DNA from: Rhodospirillum rubrum ATCC 11170
GTDB taxonomy: Bacteria; Pseudomonadota; Alphaproteobacteria; Rhodospirillales; Rhodospirillaceae
DNA length: 64,000 bases
Assembly: GCF_000013085.1 (NCBI RefSeq)
Contig: NC_007643.1
Location: 2,093,001 to 2,157,000 of the forward strand
Reading direction: 5' to 3'
This document shows, one piece after another, positions 36,033 to 44,866 of the stretch; within the stretch, counting starts at the first letter, position 1, and each line of letters begins with the position of its first letter. The notes under the pieces are model-generated. The model saw only the letters and a list, made by a program, of their open reading frames with translations, was not told where the DNA came from and searched no databases. Position numbers and translations under genes: made by a program.

Positions 36033-36665
36033 TCAGGCGCGAACGGCCTCGAAAAACTCCCGTCGCGGCGCGCCGTCGGCTTCGAAGCAACCGGTCGTCA
36101 CCGAGGTCACCATGGTCGATCCCGGCTTATAGGCGCCGCGCGTGCTCATGCAGTGATGCTCGGACTCGATCAGCACCGCCACCCCGCGCGGCGCCAGGGC
36201 GGCCTCGATCGCCGTGGCGATCTGCATGGTCATGCGCTCTTGCAGTTGCAGGCGCTTGGCGAAGACATCGACAACCCGGGCGAGCTTCGACAGCCCGACC
36301 ACGCGGTCGTTCGGCATATAGGCGACATGGGCCTTGCCGATGATCGGGGCCAAATGGTGCTCGCAAAAGGCCTCAAAGCGGATGTCGCGCAGCAGGATCA
36401 TCCCGGCGTAGCCGGCGCTTTCGGAAAAGGTGGTGGCGAGGATGCGCAGGGGATCTTGGGCATAGCCGGCGAAATGATGGCCGCAGGCGCGAATGAAGCG
36501 GGCCGGGGTTTCAACCAATCCCTCGCGCGTCGGATCCTCGCCGATATAGCGCAGAAGCACGGCGATGGCCGCCTCGGCCTCTCCGACCGAGACGGGCTTG
36601 TAATACGGCGTCGCATCAAAGGCTTCCACACCGCTTTGCGCACGCGACAGCAAGGTCTTTTCCAT
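36033..36665 (-). CDS. folE: GTP cyclohydrolase I
   Basis: A 210-residue enzyme that opens GTP to dihydroneopterin triphosphate for folate and deazapurine synthesis. Core motifs: FEAFCEHHLAPIIGKAHVAY (zinc Cys and His), VVGLSKLARVVDVFAKRLQ, QERMTMQIA, ESEHHCMSTRGAYKP (zinc Cys) and TSVTTGCFE. All catalytic ligands are present. The start at 36665 (MEKTLLSRAQ) has a variable N-terminal tail of about 25 residues. The queD gene follows, making a small deazapurine unit. Confidence 0.95.
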   Translation of the reverse strand: MEKTLLSRAQSGVEAFDATPYYKPVSVGEAEAAIAVLLRYIGEDPTREGLVETPARFIRACGHHFAGYAQDPLRILATTFSESAGYAGMILLRDIRFEAFCEHHLAPIIGKAHVAYMPNDRVVGLSKLARVVDVFAKRLQLQERMTMQIATAIEAALAPRGVAVLIESEHHCMSTRGAYKPGSTMVTSVTTGCFEADGAPRREFFEAVRA

Positions 36666-36910
36666 GGGCGTCGGCTCCGTTCACGAAGGGACAGGCGGTG
36701 GATCGATCCTGGCGAGAGGGGAAGGGAACGGGGCGGAACGAGTGGGCGAGAGAGGCGCGCTCAAGCGCCGTCCGCCCCCTTCCCCATCGAACCGTCCGCC
36801 CAAGGCTCCTGGACTACGATATGGGAAGGGGGGTTAAAAAAGCAACCTTATCGTGCGTATTGTATTTTTAAAGCGTTATTGGTGTTGTCGCGTTCCACGC
36901 CCATCCGGGT
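36666..36910. other. Non-coding gap before folE
   Basis: About 245 bases between the leftward folE gene and the end of the leftward valine-degradation cluster. It contains an A/T-richer stretch (36830-36890) but no gene. A preQ1-type riboswitch was looked for but no confident match is visible. Confidence 0.4.
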
Positions 36911-37801
36911 TCAGTCGCTGCCGTCGATCATGGCGATGATGCCCGAGAAGTCGGTTCCGGCATGGCCGGCGTTACAATACAGGCTGTAAAGGGCGGCGGC
37001 GGCGGCCCCCAGGGGCGTCGCCGCGTCAACGCCGGCGGCGGCCTCTTGGGCCAGCTTCAAGTCCTTGAGCATCATCGCCGCGGCGAACCCCGGTTGATAA
37101 TCGCGGTTGGACGGCGCGCTGGCCACCGGTCCGGGAACCGGACAATAAGAGGTCAGCGACCAGCATTGGCCCGAGGCCTTGGAACTGATGTCGAACAACT
37201 TTTGCGCGTCGAGCCCCAGGCGTTTGGCCAACATGAAGGCCTCGCAGGTGCCGATCATCGAAATGCCCAGCAGCATGTTGTTGCAGATCTTGGCCGCCTG
37301 CCCGGTTCCCGCCGCCCCGGCATGGACGATGGTCCCGCCCATCGCCGCCAGAATCGGCCGCGCCGCCTCGAAGGTTTCCGGCGGACCGCCAACCATGAAA
37401 GTTAAGGTCGCCGCCGCCGCTCCGGCCACCCCACCCGATACGGGGGCGTCGACCATCGACAGCCCGGCCGCCGTCGCCGCCTCGGCCACCGCCCGGGCGC
37501 TGGCGACATCGATGGTCGAGCAATCGATCAGCAAGGTTCCCGGCGCGGCGTTGGCGATCACCCCGCCCGGGCCCTCATAGACGGCGCGGACGATGGTTCC
37601 GGCGGGCAGCATGGTGATCACCCCATCGACCCCGCGCGCGGCGTCGCCGGGGCTGGCGGCCGGCCGGGCCCCCGCCTGTTCGGCCGCCGCCAGGGCGGGG
37701 GCCGACAGATCGAAGGCCACGCACTCGTGGCCGGCCTTGAGCAGGTTGCGCAGCATCGGTCCGCCCATATTGCCCAGGCCGATGAAAGCGATCTTGGCCA
37801 T
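36911..37801 (-). CDS. mmsB: 3-hydroxyisobutyrate dehydrogenase
   Basis: A 296-residue NAD-dependent dehydrogenase for the step from 3-hydroxyisobutyrate to methylmalonate semialdehyde in valine breakdown. The Rossmann motif is IAFIGLGNMGGPMLRNLL at the start; the substrate signature is DAPVSGGVAGAAAATLTFMV, and the catalytic Lys is in GTGQAAKICNNMLLG. It is last in a cluster with an acyl-CoA dehydrogenase and a 3-hydroxyisobutyryl-CoA hydrolase, which gives the assignment over other beta-hydroxyacid dehydrogenases. Confidence 0.92.
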   Translation of the reverse strand: MAKIAFIGLGNMGGPMLRNLLKAGHECVAFDLSAPALAAAEQAGARPAASPGDAARGVDGVITMLPAGTIVRAVYEGPGGVIANAAPGTLLIDCSTIDVASARAVAEAATAAGLSMVDAPVSGGVAGAAAATLTFMVGGPPETFEAARPILAAMGGTIVHAGAAGTGQAAKICNNMLLGISMIGTCEAFMLAKRLGLDAQKLFDISSKASGQCWSLTSYCPVPGPVASAPSNRDYQPGFAAAMMLKDLKLAQEAAAGVDAATPLGAAAAALYSLYCNAGHAGTDFSGIIAMIDGSD

Positions 37802-37826
37802 ATCTTCCTCCCATGCTTAAGGTTTT

Positions 37827-38903
37827 TTAAGGGTCGCGAAACTCCAGATCGCCATCGGCACGCGGCGCGAACAGCGCTCCGACGGCGGCGTCCTCGACCT
37901 CGGCGAGGGCCTTGGCCGACCACCGCGGCTGGTTGTCCTTATCGACAAGCAGGGCGCGCACGCCTTCGATGAAATCGGGATGGCGGGCGATGCGCGGCGC
38001 CATGCGGTATTCCAAGGCCATGCAGCCGTCGAAATCGAGGGTGGCGCCCCGGCGCAATTGCTCGAAGGTCACCCGCGTGGCGAAGGGCGATTTCGCCAAC
38101 AGGCCGGCCCGGGTTTCCTCCGCCCAGGCCCGATCGCCGATCGCCGCCTCGCTGGCCAGGGCGGCCAGGATGTCCTCGAGGGTGGGCTGGCCGAAACAGC
38201 GGGCGATGGCGGCGCGCCTGGGTGCCAGCGGCGCCTCGCCCGGATCGCGGTGGAAGCCGTCAAGCACCGCCTTCACCCCGTCGGCTCCGGCGTCCGCGTC
38301 CAAAGCCGCCAGGGCCTCCTTGACCGCCTCCAGGGCGCTTAAGGGGATATGGTGGGTGCACAACCCCAAAGCGACCGCGTCGGCCGCGCCGATCCGCGCT
38401 CCGGTCAGGGCCAGATAAACCCCCGTCGCCCCCGGGCAGCGCGGCAGAAAATAGGTGCCGCCGACATCGGGGAACATGCCGATGCCGGTTTCGGGCATGG
38501 CGATGAGGGTGGCTTCGGTGGCCACAGGAAAGCGGCCATGGATCGAAATGCCCACCCCGCCGCCCATGGTGATGCCGCCGAGCAGGGCGACATAGGGCTT
38601 GGGATAGGTCTTGATCAGGCGGTTGAGGCGATATTCCTGGCCGAAGAAGGCATCCAGAAAGGCGCTCGCGCCATTTTTGCCGACCTCAGCCAGGGCGCGG
38701 ACATCGCCACCGGCGCAAAACGCCCGGCCGCCCGACCCTTCGACCGTGACCACGCCCACCGTCTTATCGGTGGCCCAGGCGCGCAGGGCGCGGTCCATCC
38801 GCTCGACCTTGGGCAGGGTCAGGGCGTTCAGGGCGCGCGGCCGGTTAAGGGTGATGGCGCCCAAGGCGCCCTTTTGCTCAAACAGGATGTCGTCGTCGCT
38901 CAT
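37827..38903 (-). CDS. 3-hydroxyisobutyryl-CoA hydrolase (enoyl-CoA hydratase family)
   Basis: A 358-residue crotonase-fold enzyme, longer than true hydratases, which fits the HIBYL-CoA hydrolase type. Motifs: AITLNRPRALNALTLPKVERM, AFCAGGDVRALAE, GGITMGGGVGISIHGRF (oxyanion hole), PETGIGMFPDVGGTYFLPRC with the catalytic Glu and Asp. ATG 38903 has AAGGA six bases upstream; a GTG one codon before is less well spaced. It sits between the acyl-CoA dehydrogenase and the mmsB gene in the order of the valine pathway. Confidence 0.9.
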   Translation of the reverse strand: MSDDDILFEQKGALGAITLNRPRALNALTLPKVERMDRALRAWATDKTVGVVTVEGSGGRAFCAGGDVRALAEVGKNGASAFLDAFFGQEYRLNRLIKTYPKPYVALLGGITMGGGVGISIHGRFPVATEATLIAMPETGIGMFPDVGGTYFLPRCPGATGVYLALTGARIGAADAVALGLCTHHIPLSALEAVKEALAALDADAGADGVKAVLDGFHRDPGEAPLAPRRAAIARCFGQPTLEDILAALASEAAIGDRAWAEETRAGLLAKSPFATRVTFEQLRRGATLDFDGCMALEYRMAPRIARHPDFIEGVRALLVDKDNQPRWSAKALAEVEDAAVGALFAPRADGDLEFRDP

Positions 38904-38938
38904 CACGGGTCCTTGACGCAGGGGAAGCGGGGGATCTG

Positions 38939-40078
38939 CTAATCGGCCAGCAGTCGGCGGCCGATGATCACCCGCATGATCTCGTTGGTGCCTTCCAAGA
39001 TCCGGTGAACGCGCAGATCGCGCAACAGCCGTTCGACCGGATAGTCACTGGTGTACCCGTAGCCGCCGTGAAGCTGAAGCGCTTGATCACACACGCTAAA
39101 TCCGGTGTCGGTCGCCAGTCGTTTGGCCATGGCGCAAAAGCTGGTGGCGCTTGGATCGCCGGCATCGAGCAGCCAGGCGGCCTTGTGGAGCAGCAGCCGG
39201 GCCGCTTCCAGGGCGGTCGCCATATCGGCCAGGGTGAACTGGGTGGCCTGGAACTCGGCGATGGCCTTGCCGAATTGCCGGCGTTCCTTGACATAGGCCA
39301 GCGCCGCTTCGAAAGCCCCCTTGGCTCCGCCCAGCGAACAGGCGCCGATATTCAGCCGGCCGCCGTCCAGCCCCATCATGGCGATGCGAAAGCCCTCGCC
39401 CTCCTCGCCCAGGCGATGGCTGGCGGGAACGCGCAGATCATCGAACATCACCGCGCAGGTCGGCTGGCTTTTCCAGCCCATCTTGGCCTCGGGCTTGCCA
39501 AAGGACAGCCCCGGCGCGCCGGCCTCGACGACGAAGGCCGAGATCCCCTTGGCCCCGGCCTCGCCGGTGCGCGCCATCACCACATAAACATCGCTATGGC
39601 CGCCGCCCGAGATGAAGGCCTTCTGGCCGCTTAGCCGATAGCCGTCGCCATCGCGCACCGCCCGGGTGCGCAAGGCAGCGGCATCGGACCCCGCCCCCGG
39701 TTCGGTCAGGCAATAGCTGGCGAAGCGCTCCATCGTCATCAGCCCGGGTAGCAGGCGGGCCCGCAGATCCCGGCCGGCGAAGCGGTCGATCATCGAACTC
39801 GCCATATTGTGGATGGTCAAGAAGGCGGCGGTCGACGGGCAGGCGGTCGCCAGTTCTTCAAAGATCAGGGCGGCGTCCAGGCGGGTCAGCCCGGCCCCGC
39901 CGAACTCCTCGCCCACATAGATGCCGGCGAAGCCCAGGGCGGCGGCGGCCCGCAGGGTTTCAACCGGAAAGATCGCCCCCTCGTCCCAGGCGCGGGCCCG
40001 GGGTTTCATCTCGGCATCGGCAAAGCCGCGCGCCAACTCCTGGAACTGCTTTTGGTCCGCCGTGGGTTGAAAATCCAT
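38939..40078 (-). CDS. Acyl-CoA dehydrogenase (likely isobutyryl-CoA dehydrogenase)
   Basis: A 379-residue flavoprotein. FAD and substrate motifs: ASYCLTEPGAGSDAAALRTR, QKAFISGGGHSDVYVVMART, CSLGGAKGAFEAAL, and RQFGKAIAEFQATQF; the C-terminal QLHGGYGYTSDYPVERLLRDLRVHRILEGTNEI is typical, with the catalytic Glu in ILEGTNEI. The neighbouring hydrolase and MmsB indicate isobutyryl-CoA rather than a straight-chain acyl-CoA. ATG 40078 has GGGAGG at good spacing; the GTG at 40084 is too close. Upstream lies a LiuR-like palindrome. Confidence 0.9.
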   Translation of the reverse strand: MDFQPTADQKQFQELARGFADAEMKPRARAWDEGAIFPVETLRAAAALGFAGIYVGEEFGGAGLTRLDAALIFEELATACPSTAAFLTIHNMASSMIDRFAGRDLRARLLPGLMTMERFASYCLTEPGAGSDAAALRTRAVRDGDGYRLSGQKAFISGGGHSDVYVVMARTGEAGAKGISAFVVEAGAPGLSFGKPEAKMGWKSQPTCAVMFDDLRVPASHRLGEEGEGFRIAMMGLDGGRLNIGACSLGGAKGAFEAALAYVKERRQFGKAIAEFQATQFTLADMATALEAARLLLHKAAWLLDAGDPSATSFCAMAKRLATDTGFSVCDQALQLHGGYGYTSDYPVERLLRDLRVHRILEGTNEIMRVIIGRRLLAD

Positions 40079-40157
40079 CGACACCCCTCCCGTTGTGAAG
40101 CCGGATCCGCTTGGCGCCCGGACCGTTTGGTCTTGGCTCTTTTTTAAGGGAAGTATA

Positions 40158-40169
40158 CCGATTGGTCGG
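40158..40169. promoter_or_regulatory. Possible TetR-type operator before the valine cluster
   Basis: CCGA (40158-40161), TTGG, TCGG (40166-40169) is an exact short inverted repeat in the context ATACCGATTGGTCGGGTA. Such arms with a 4-base centre are common for TetR-family sites. It is 80 bases upstream of the acyl-CoA dehydrogenase start. Short and therefore weak evidence. Confidence 0.3.
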
Positions 40170-40193
40170 GTAATGGGAAGGCGGGAACTTCCG

Positions 40194-40209
40194 TTTACGT
40201 AAACGTCAA
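40194..40209. promoter_or_regulatory. LiuR-type operator (branched-chain catabolism)
   Basis: TTTACGT (40194-40200), AA, ACGTCAA (40203-40209) is a near-perfect inverted repeat (one mismatch). It resembles the TTTACGT-2-ACGTAAA motif known for LiuR, the MerR-family regulator of branched-chain amino acid degradation. It lies 115 bases before the acyl-CoA dehydrogenase and could also act on the divergent metY-hemB unit. Confidence 0.55.
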
Positions 40210-40379
40210 AAATTCCCCCCCCTCTCCCCTCGCGGTTTTCACAGGGGAATGACGGTGTACCGGGCGGTTTAACACGGTAAACAGTCTTTGATCTTGAATT
40301 CGGCCGGCGCCAGGGGTTGAGTGAAGGGCCCCCGCGCCTTGCGGCGGGCGATCCGTTCCGTTACGCGAAAGGCCGATCC

Positions 40380-41672
40380 ATGGCGACCGACAGCACCCAT
40401 CCCGAAACCCTGGTTCTTCACGCCGGATACCGCAGCGACGAGGCCACCAACGCGGTCGCCGTGCCGATCTACCAAACCACCTCCTATCAGTTCCGCGACA
40501 CCGAACAGGCGGCCAACCTGTTCGCGCTGAAGGAACTGGGCAATATCTACACCCGCATCATGAACCCGACCTGCGACGCCCTTGAGCAGCGGGTGGCCGC
40601 CCTTGAAGGCGGCGTCGCCGCCCTCGCCGTTTCCTCGGGGCAGACGGCGAGCACCTTCGCCGTGCTCAACCTGTGTCAGGCCGGCGATAATTTCGTAACC
40701 TCGACCGACCTCTATGGCGGCACCTGGAACCTGTTTGCCAATACCTTCAAGCAGATGGGCATCGAGGCGCGCTTCGTCGATCCCAGCGATCCCGAGGCCT
40801 TCCGCCGGGCGACCGACGAAAAAACCCGCTGCTATTACGCCGAGACCCTGCCCAATCCCAAACTGCACGTCTTCCCGATCGCCGAGGTCGCCGCCATCGG
40901 GCGGGCCCTGGGCGTGCCGCTGATCGTCGACAACACCGCCGCCCCCGTGCTGTGCCGGCCGCTGGCCCTGGGCGCCGCCGTCGTCGTCTATTCGGCGACC
41001 AAATACATCGGCGGCCATGGCACCAGCATCGGCGGCATCGTCGTCGATGGCGGCAATTTCGACTGGGAGGCCCATGGGGCGCGCTTCCCCACCCTGACCA
41101 ACCCCGACCCCAGCTATCACGGCGCGGTCTGGACCGAAGCGGTCAAACCCCTGGGGCCGATCGCCTATATCTTGCGCATGCGGGTGATCTTGCTGCGCGA
41201 CATCGGCGCCGCGCTCAGCCCGTTCAACGCCTTTTTGTTGATCCAGGGGCTGGAGACCCTGCCCTTGCGCATGCGCGCCCATTGCGAAAACGCCCTCAAG
41301 GTCGTCGATTTCCTCAAATCCCACCCCCAGGTCACCACCGTCATCCACCCCAGCGTCCAGACCGGCGAGTTGGCGCGGCGGCGCGACGGGGCGCTTGCCC
41401 ACGGCCAGGGCGCCCTGGTCGGCTTTGAACTGAAGGGCGGGCTGGAGGCCGGGCGCGCCTTCATCGACGCCCTGAAGATGCTCTACCATGTCGCCAATAT
41501 CGGCGATGCCCGCAGTCTGGCCATTCACCCCGCCAGCACCACCCACTCGCAGTTGTCGGCCGAAGACCAGCTTGCAACCGGCGTCTCGCAGGGGTATGTC
41601 CGTCTTTCCATCGGCATCGAGCATGCCGACGATATCATTGGTGACCTGAAACAGGCCTTGGAGTCGTTGTGA
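40380..41672 (+). CDS. metY: O-acetylhomoserine sulfhydrylase / aminocarboxypropyltransferase
   Basis: A 430-residue PLP enzyme of the Cys/Met metabolism family that forms homocysteine or related thioethers from O-acetylhomoserine. The PLP lysine lies in YSATKYIGGHGTSIGG, and the family markers HAGYRSDEATNAVAVPIYQT, YTRIMNPTCDALEQR and FAETLPNP-like YAETLPNPKLHVF are present. AAAGG lies 7 bases before ATG 40380; the longer frame from 40317 lacks this. The last codons overlap hemB (GTGA). Its catabolic or methionine-salvage role versus biosynthetic role cannot be settled from sequence. Confidence 0.9.
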   Translation: MATDSTHPETLVLHAGYRSDEATNAVAVPIYQTTSYQFRDTEQAANLFALKELGNIYTRIMNPTCDALEQRVAALEGGVAALAVSSGQTASTFAVLNLCQAGDNFVTSTDLYGGTWNLFANTFKQMGIEARFVDPSDPEAFRRATDEKTRCYYAETLPNPKLHVFPIAEVAAIGRALGVPLIVDNTAAPVLCRPLALGAAVVVYSATKYIGGHGTSIGGIVVDGGNFDWEAHGARFPTLTNPDPSYHGAVWTEAVKPLGPIAYILRMRVILLRDIGAALSPFNAFLLIQGLETLPLRMRAHCENALKVVDFLKSHPQVTTVIHPSVQTGELARRRDGALAHGQGALVGFELKGGLEAGRAFIDALKMLYHVANIGDARSLAIHPASTTHSQLSAEDQLATGVSQGYVRLSIGIEHADDIIGDLKQALESL

Positions 41673-42679
41673 GCATCACCATTCCCAATCTGGGCAGCTT
41701 TCCCCGTACCCGCCTGCGGCGTCCGCGCCGGGACGATTGGTCCCGTCGCCTGCTCGCCGAAAACACCTTGACCGCCGCCGACCTGATCTGGCCGGTCTTC
41801 GTTATCGAAGGCCGCTCGGCGCGTCAGGCCGTCGACAGCCTGCCCGGCGTCGACCGCCTGAGCATCGATCTGCTGGTCGAGGCGGCCAAGGAGGCCTTCG
41901 ACCTGGGAATTCCGGCGATCGCCCTGTTCCCCTGCGTCGATCCCGCCCTCAAGACCCCCGACGCCGCCGAGGCCGCCAATCCGGATAATCTGGTTTGCCG
42001 CACGGTCCAGGCCCTTAAAAAGGCCCTGCCCGACATGGGCGTCATTTGCGACGTGGCCCTTGATCCGTTCAATTCGGACGGTCACGACGGTTTGGTCCGC
42101 GATGGTCAGATCCTCAACGATGAAAGCGTCGAGGTGCTGTGCCGTCAGGCCCTGGTCCAGGCCCAGGCCGGCTGCGATGTCGTCGCCCCCTCGGACATGA
42201 TGGATGGCCGGGTCGCCGCCCTGCGCGATACCCTGGACGCCAACGACCTCGACCGCGTGCAGATCTGTTCCTATGCCGCCAAATACGCCAGCGCCTATTA
42301 CGGGCCGTTCCGCGACGCGCTCGGCTCGGGCGGGGCGCTCAAGGGCGACAAGAAGACCTATCAGATGAACCCGGCCAATTCCGATGAAGCCCTGCGCGAA
42401 GTGGCGCTCGACATCGAGGAAGGCGCCGACATGATCATGGTCAAACCCGGCCTGCCCTATCTCGACATCATCCACCGGGTGAAAACCACCTTCGGCGTGC
42501 CGACCCTGGCCTATCAGGTGAGCGGGGAATACGCCATGCTCAAGGGCGCCATCGATCGCGGCTGGCTCAAGGGCGATCTGGCCATCGAAGAAACCCTGAT
42601 GGCCTTCAAACGCGCCGGCGCCGATGCCGTCTTGACCTATTTCGCCGTCGAAATGGCCAAGATGCTCAAGGCGCGCTGA
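41669..42679 (+). CDS. hemB: Delta-aminolevulinic acid dehydratase (porphobilinogen synthase)
   Basis: A 336-residue enzyme that condenses two 5-aminolevulinate molecules, needed for heme and bacteriochlorophyll. The two Schiff-base lysines are in SYAAKYASAYYG and DMIMVKPGLPYLD. The region that binds catalytic zinc through Cys in other species reads ALDPFNSDGHDGLV, so it belongs to the class without catalytic zinc. GTG 41669 overlaps the metY stop (GTGA), suggesting coupling. An inverted repeat after the gene may terminate the transcript. Confidence 0.95.
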   Translation: MSITIPNLGSFPRTRLRRPRRDDWSRRLLAENTLTAADLIWPVFVIEGRSARQAVDSLPGVDRLSIDLLVEAAKEAFDLGIPAIALFPCVDPALKTPDAAEAANPDNLVCRTVQALKKALPDMGVICDVALDPFNSDGHDGLVRDGQILNDESVEVLCRQALVQAQAGCDVVAPSDMMDGRVAALRDTLDANDLDRVQICSYAAKYASAYYGPFRDALGSGGALKGDKKTYQMNPANSDEALREVALDIEEGADMIMVKPGLPYLDIIHRVKTTFGVPTLAYQVSGEYAMLKGAIDRGWLKGDLAIEETLMAFKRAGADAVLTYFAVEMAKMLKAR

Positions 42680-42689
42680 TTTTCGAGAG

Positions 42690-42735
42690 CGATGGGGGAC
42701 GGGGCGGAACCGCCTTATCCCCCATCGCGGCTTTT
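42690..42735 (+). terminator. Terminator-like hairpin after hemB
   Basis: CGATGGGGGA (42690-42699) pairs with TCCCCCATCG (42718-42727) and the loop can fold further (GGCGG/CCGCC). CGGCTTTTCT follows. The T-run is short, so termination is plausible but not strong. Confidence 0.55.
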
Positions 42736-42775
42736 CTGGTTAACGGCCTGGATCAAGGCCGTTTTTTAACGCCCC

Positions 42776-43636
42776 TCATTTCACCAGAAAATCGACGATC
42801 GGGGCGATCTGATCGGCCGTCAGCAGCGCCGGGGCGTGACCGACGCCGGCCACTTCGACCACCGTGCAGCCCGGCCCGCGACCGGCCATCTCGGCCACGG
42901 TCTCGGCTGTCAACAGGTCGGACTCGGCGCCGCGAATCACCAGCACCGGACAGGTGATGGCATCCCACAGCGGCCACAGCGAAACGTCGGCCAGCGGAGC
43001 GGCCTTGATCGGCACGGCGATCGCCGGGTCGCGCGCCAGCTTGTAGCGCCCCCCCTCGATCCGCCAATGCCCATGCTCGGCCATCGTCCGCCATTGGCCA
43101 TCGCTCAGCGGGCCAAAGGGGGCGTGAACCTTGCGCAGATAGGCTTCAAGCTCGGCCAGGGTATCAAAAACCGGGTCATAGCCGACATAGTCGCGAATGC
43201 GCGCCATCGCCGCCTGCGGAACGAAGGGCCCGACATCGTTGAGCACCAGCCTGCGGATCGGGCTGCCCGGCATGGCGGCGAGGATCATGCCGATCAACCC
43301 GCCCATCGAGGTTCCCACCCAATCGATGGCGCCGCCGCCGCCGCGCGCGATCAGCGTCACCATATCGGCGGCATAGGCGAGATTGGCATAGCCCGCCGGA
43401 TCGGTCAGACAATCGCTGCGCCCGCGTCCCAGAACATCGGGGCAGAACACCCGCCGGCTCGCCGCCAGGGCCTGGGCCAACGCGTCGAAATCGCGGCCGT
43501 TGCGAGTCAGGCCATGAACGCAAAAGGCCGGCGGCGCGTCATGATCGCCGCGCCATTCCACATAGGCCATATGGCGGAAGCCCTCGGGACGCAGCACGGC
43601 GACGCTGTCTTGAAGCTGAAGCAGGGGTTTCGTCAT
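42776..43636 (-). CDS. Alpha/beta-hydrolase
   Basis: A 286-residue hydrolase. Motifs: PPAFCVHGLTRNGRDF (HG oxyanion region), FCPDVLGRGRSD, nucleophile Ser in DWVGTSMGGLIGMI, Asp in RGAESDLLTAE and His in VAGVGHAPALL. This is a complete triad of the kind seen in esterases, haloperoxidases and dienelactone-type hydrolases; the substrate is unknown. It is followed 11 bases upstream (on its strand) by the TRAP-type binding protein gene, suggesting an uptake-and-hydrolysis unit. Confidence 0.85.
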   Translation of the reverse strand: MTKPLLQLQDSVAVLRPEGFRHMAYVEWRGDHDAPPAFCVHGLTRNGRDFDALAQALAASRRVFCPDVLGRGRSDCLTDPAGYANLAYAADMVTLIARGGGGAIDWVGTSMGGLIGMILAAMPGSPIRRLVLNDVGPFVPQAAMARIRDYVGYDPVFDTLAELEAYLRKVHAPFGPLSDGQWRTMAEHGHWRIEGGRYKLARDPAIAVPIKAAPLADVSLWPLWDAITCPVLVIRGAESDLLTAETVAEMAGRGPGCTVVEVAGVGHAPALLTADQIAPIVDFLVK

Positions 43637-43647
43637 CGGTCTCTCAC

Positions 43648-44709
43648 TTACGGTCCCAAGCCACGGAGAAAGGACGACCCGGGGGTCGCCGGCGGAACGG
43701 TACCGGGCAAAGGCCGATCCGGCGGCGCTGTCGCCGCCGAGGTCCCCCGCCCGACCAGGGTAGAGAGCAGCGGCTTGCCCAGGGCGGCCCAGGCCTCGGC
43801 TTCGGCGGCCGTCGGCACCGCCCAGGTCAGGCCGCGCTTTTCCAAGATCGCCCCGCGCGCCTGCGGCCCCTTGTCCTGGGCCCGCCGGCCATAAAGCTCG
43901 GCCGCCGCCGCCGCCTCGTCAAGGGCGGCGCGCTGGGCCGGGGTCAGCCGGGCCAGGGCGGCCTCGGATACGATCACCGGTTGATAATCGAACCATGCGC
44001 CCGCGCCTTCGGCAAGCAGAACGCAGGCCGGCGGCGCGGGGGACAGGGTGGTCAGCACATCGACCTCGGGCAGCACCGCCACCAGATCGGGCAAGGCGCG
44101 CAGCAGCGCCCGGCCGCGCCCCTCGTCCAGGGCGCTGGCCCGCGCCCCCTGCCCCACGGCGAGATCGCCAAGCAGGCGCCCGCCGGCGGCCACCGTCCGC
44201 CCGGCCAGGGCCGGTGGATCGGCCAAGCAAGAGCGGCCGGAAAAGACCAGGGCGCCGGGCAGCCAGATATCGGCCAGAACCCGCATGCCGCGCTGGGCGA
44301 GGGCGCCGCGCACCGCCGCCATCATCGGCGTGGCGGCCAGTCCATAGGCCTCGTCAACGCTTTGGGCGAGCCCGGGCAGGGTCGGCGCGGCGAAGACCGG
44401 ATCCAGCGCCCGCAGCCGCGCCAAAGGCAGATTGGCGATTTCCAGGGTGCCGCCGGTCAAGCCGGTCCACAGATCCTCCAGTTCGAACAGTTTTCCCCGG
44501 GGGTAGATCTTGATCGCCAGACCGCTGCGGCTTTGGGCCAGGGTCTTGGCCATCACCTCGATCACCCTTTGGCGGACGTCGTCCATGCCGTCGCCATGGC
44601 CATGGGCGGCCTTGAAGGTCAGGGCGTAAGCCGAAGGCACCGCCGTCAGGCACAGCCCGATCAGCGGAACGACAAGGCAGAGGCGGGAAAGCGCGCGGGA
44701 AAAAATCAT
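43648..44709 (-). CDS. TRAP-type periplasmic substrate-binding protein (DctP family)
   Basis: A 353-residue exported protein. The Sec signal peptide (MIFSRALSRLCLVVPLIGLC, cleaved near residue 28 after SAYA) is followed by LTFKAAHGHGDGMDD, AKTLAQSRSGLAIKIYPRGKLFE and GTLEIANLPL, the DctP pattern. It lacks DctQ and DctM partners in the neighbourhood, so it is an orphan binding protein. A Pro-rich C-terminal tail (about 320-353) is atypical. ATG 44709 is preferred over the longer reading. It diverges from the penicillin-acylase-type gene and is followed by the alpha/beta-hydrolase. Confidence 0.7.
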   Translation of the reverse strand: MIFSRALSRLCLVVPLIGLCLTAVPSAYALTFKAAHGHGDGMDDVRQRVIEVMAKTLAQSRSGLAIKIYPRGKLFELEDLWTGLTGGTLEIANLPLARLRALDPVFAAPTLPGLAQSVDEAYGLAATPMMAAVRGALAQRGMRVLADIWLPGALVFSGRSCLADPPALAGRTVAAGGRLLGDLAVGQGARASALDEGRGRALLRALPDLVAVLPEVDVLTTLSPAPPACVLLAEGAGAWFDYQPVIVSEAALARLTPAQRAALDEAAAAAELYGRRAQDKGPQARGAILEKRGLTWAVPTAAEAEAWAALGKPLLSTLVGRGTSAATAPPDRPLPGTVPPATPGSSFLRGLGP

Positions 44710-44866
44710 GACCCTCTCTGGAAACGAATGGGGCTGTGAAAGCGATAGGGGTGTGATCGCCGACCATAACAGACCTCCGCCGCCAAAGTCCCTTGTGGCT
44801 GGTGGGGGGCTCCGCTCAGATAAGGCGAAGCGCCCGCCGTTCCCACCCCGGCCACCAGGAGGCCCC

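Noticed and set aside
36666-36910. preQ1 or THF riboswitch before folE/queD
   Set aside because: No pseudoknot-like arrangement or conserved core could be drawn with confidence.
42701-42717. Separate small RNA after hemB
   Set aside because: The inner GGCGG/CCGCC fold is part of the hemB 3' hairpin; no promoter precedes it.
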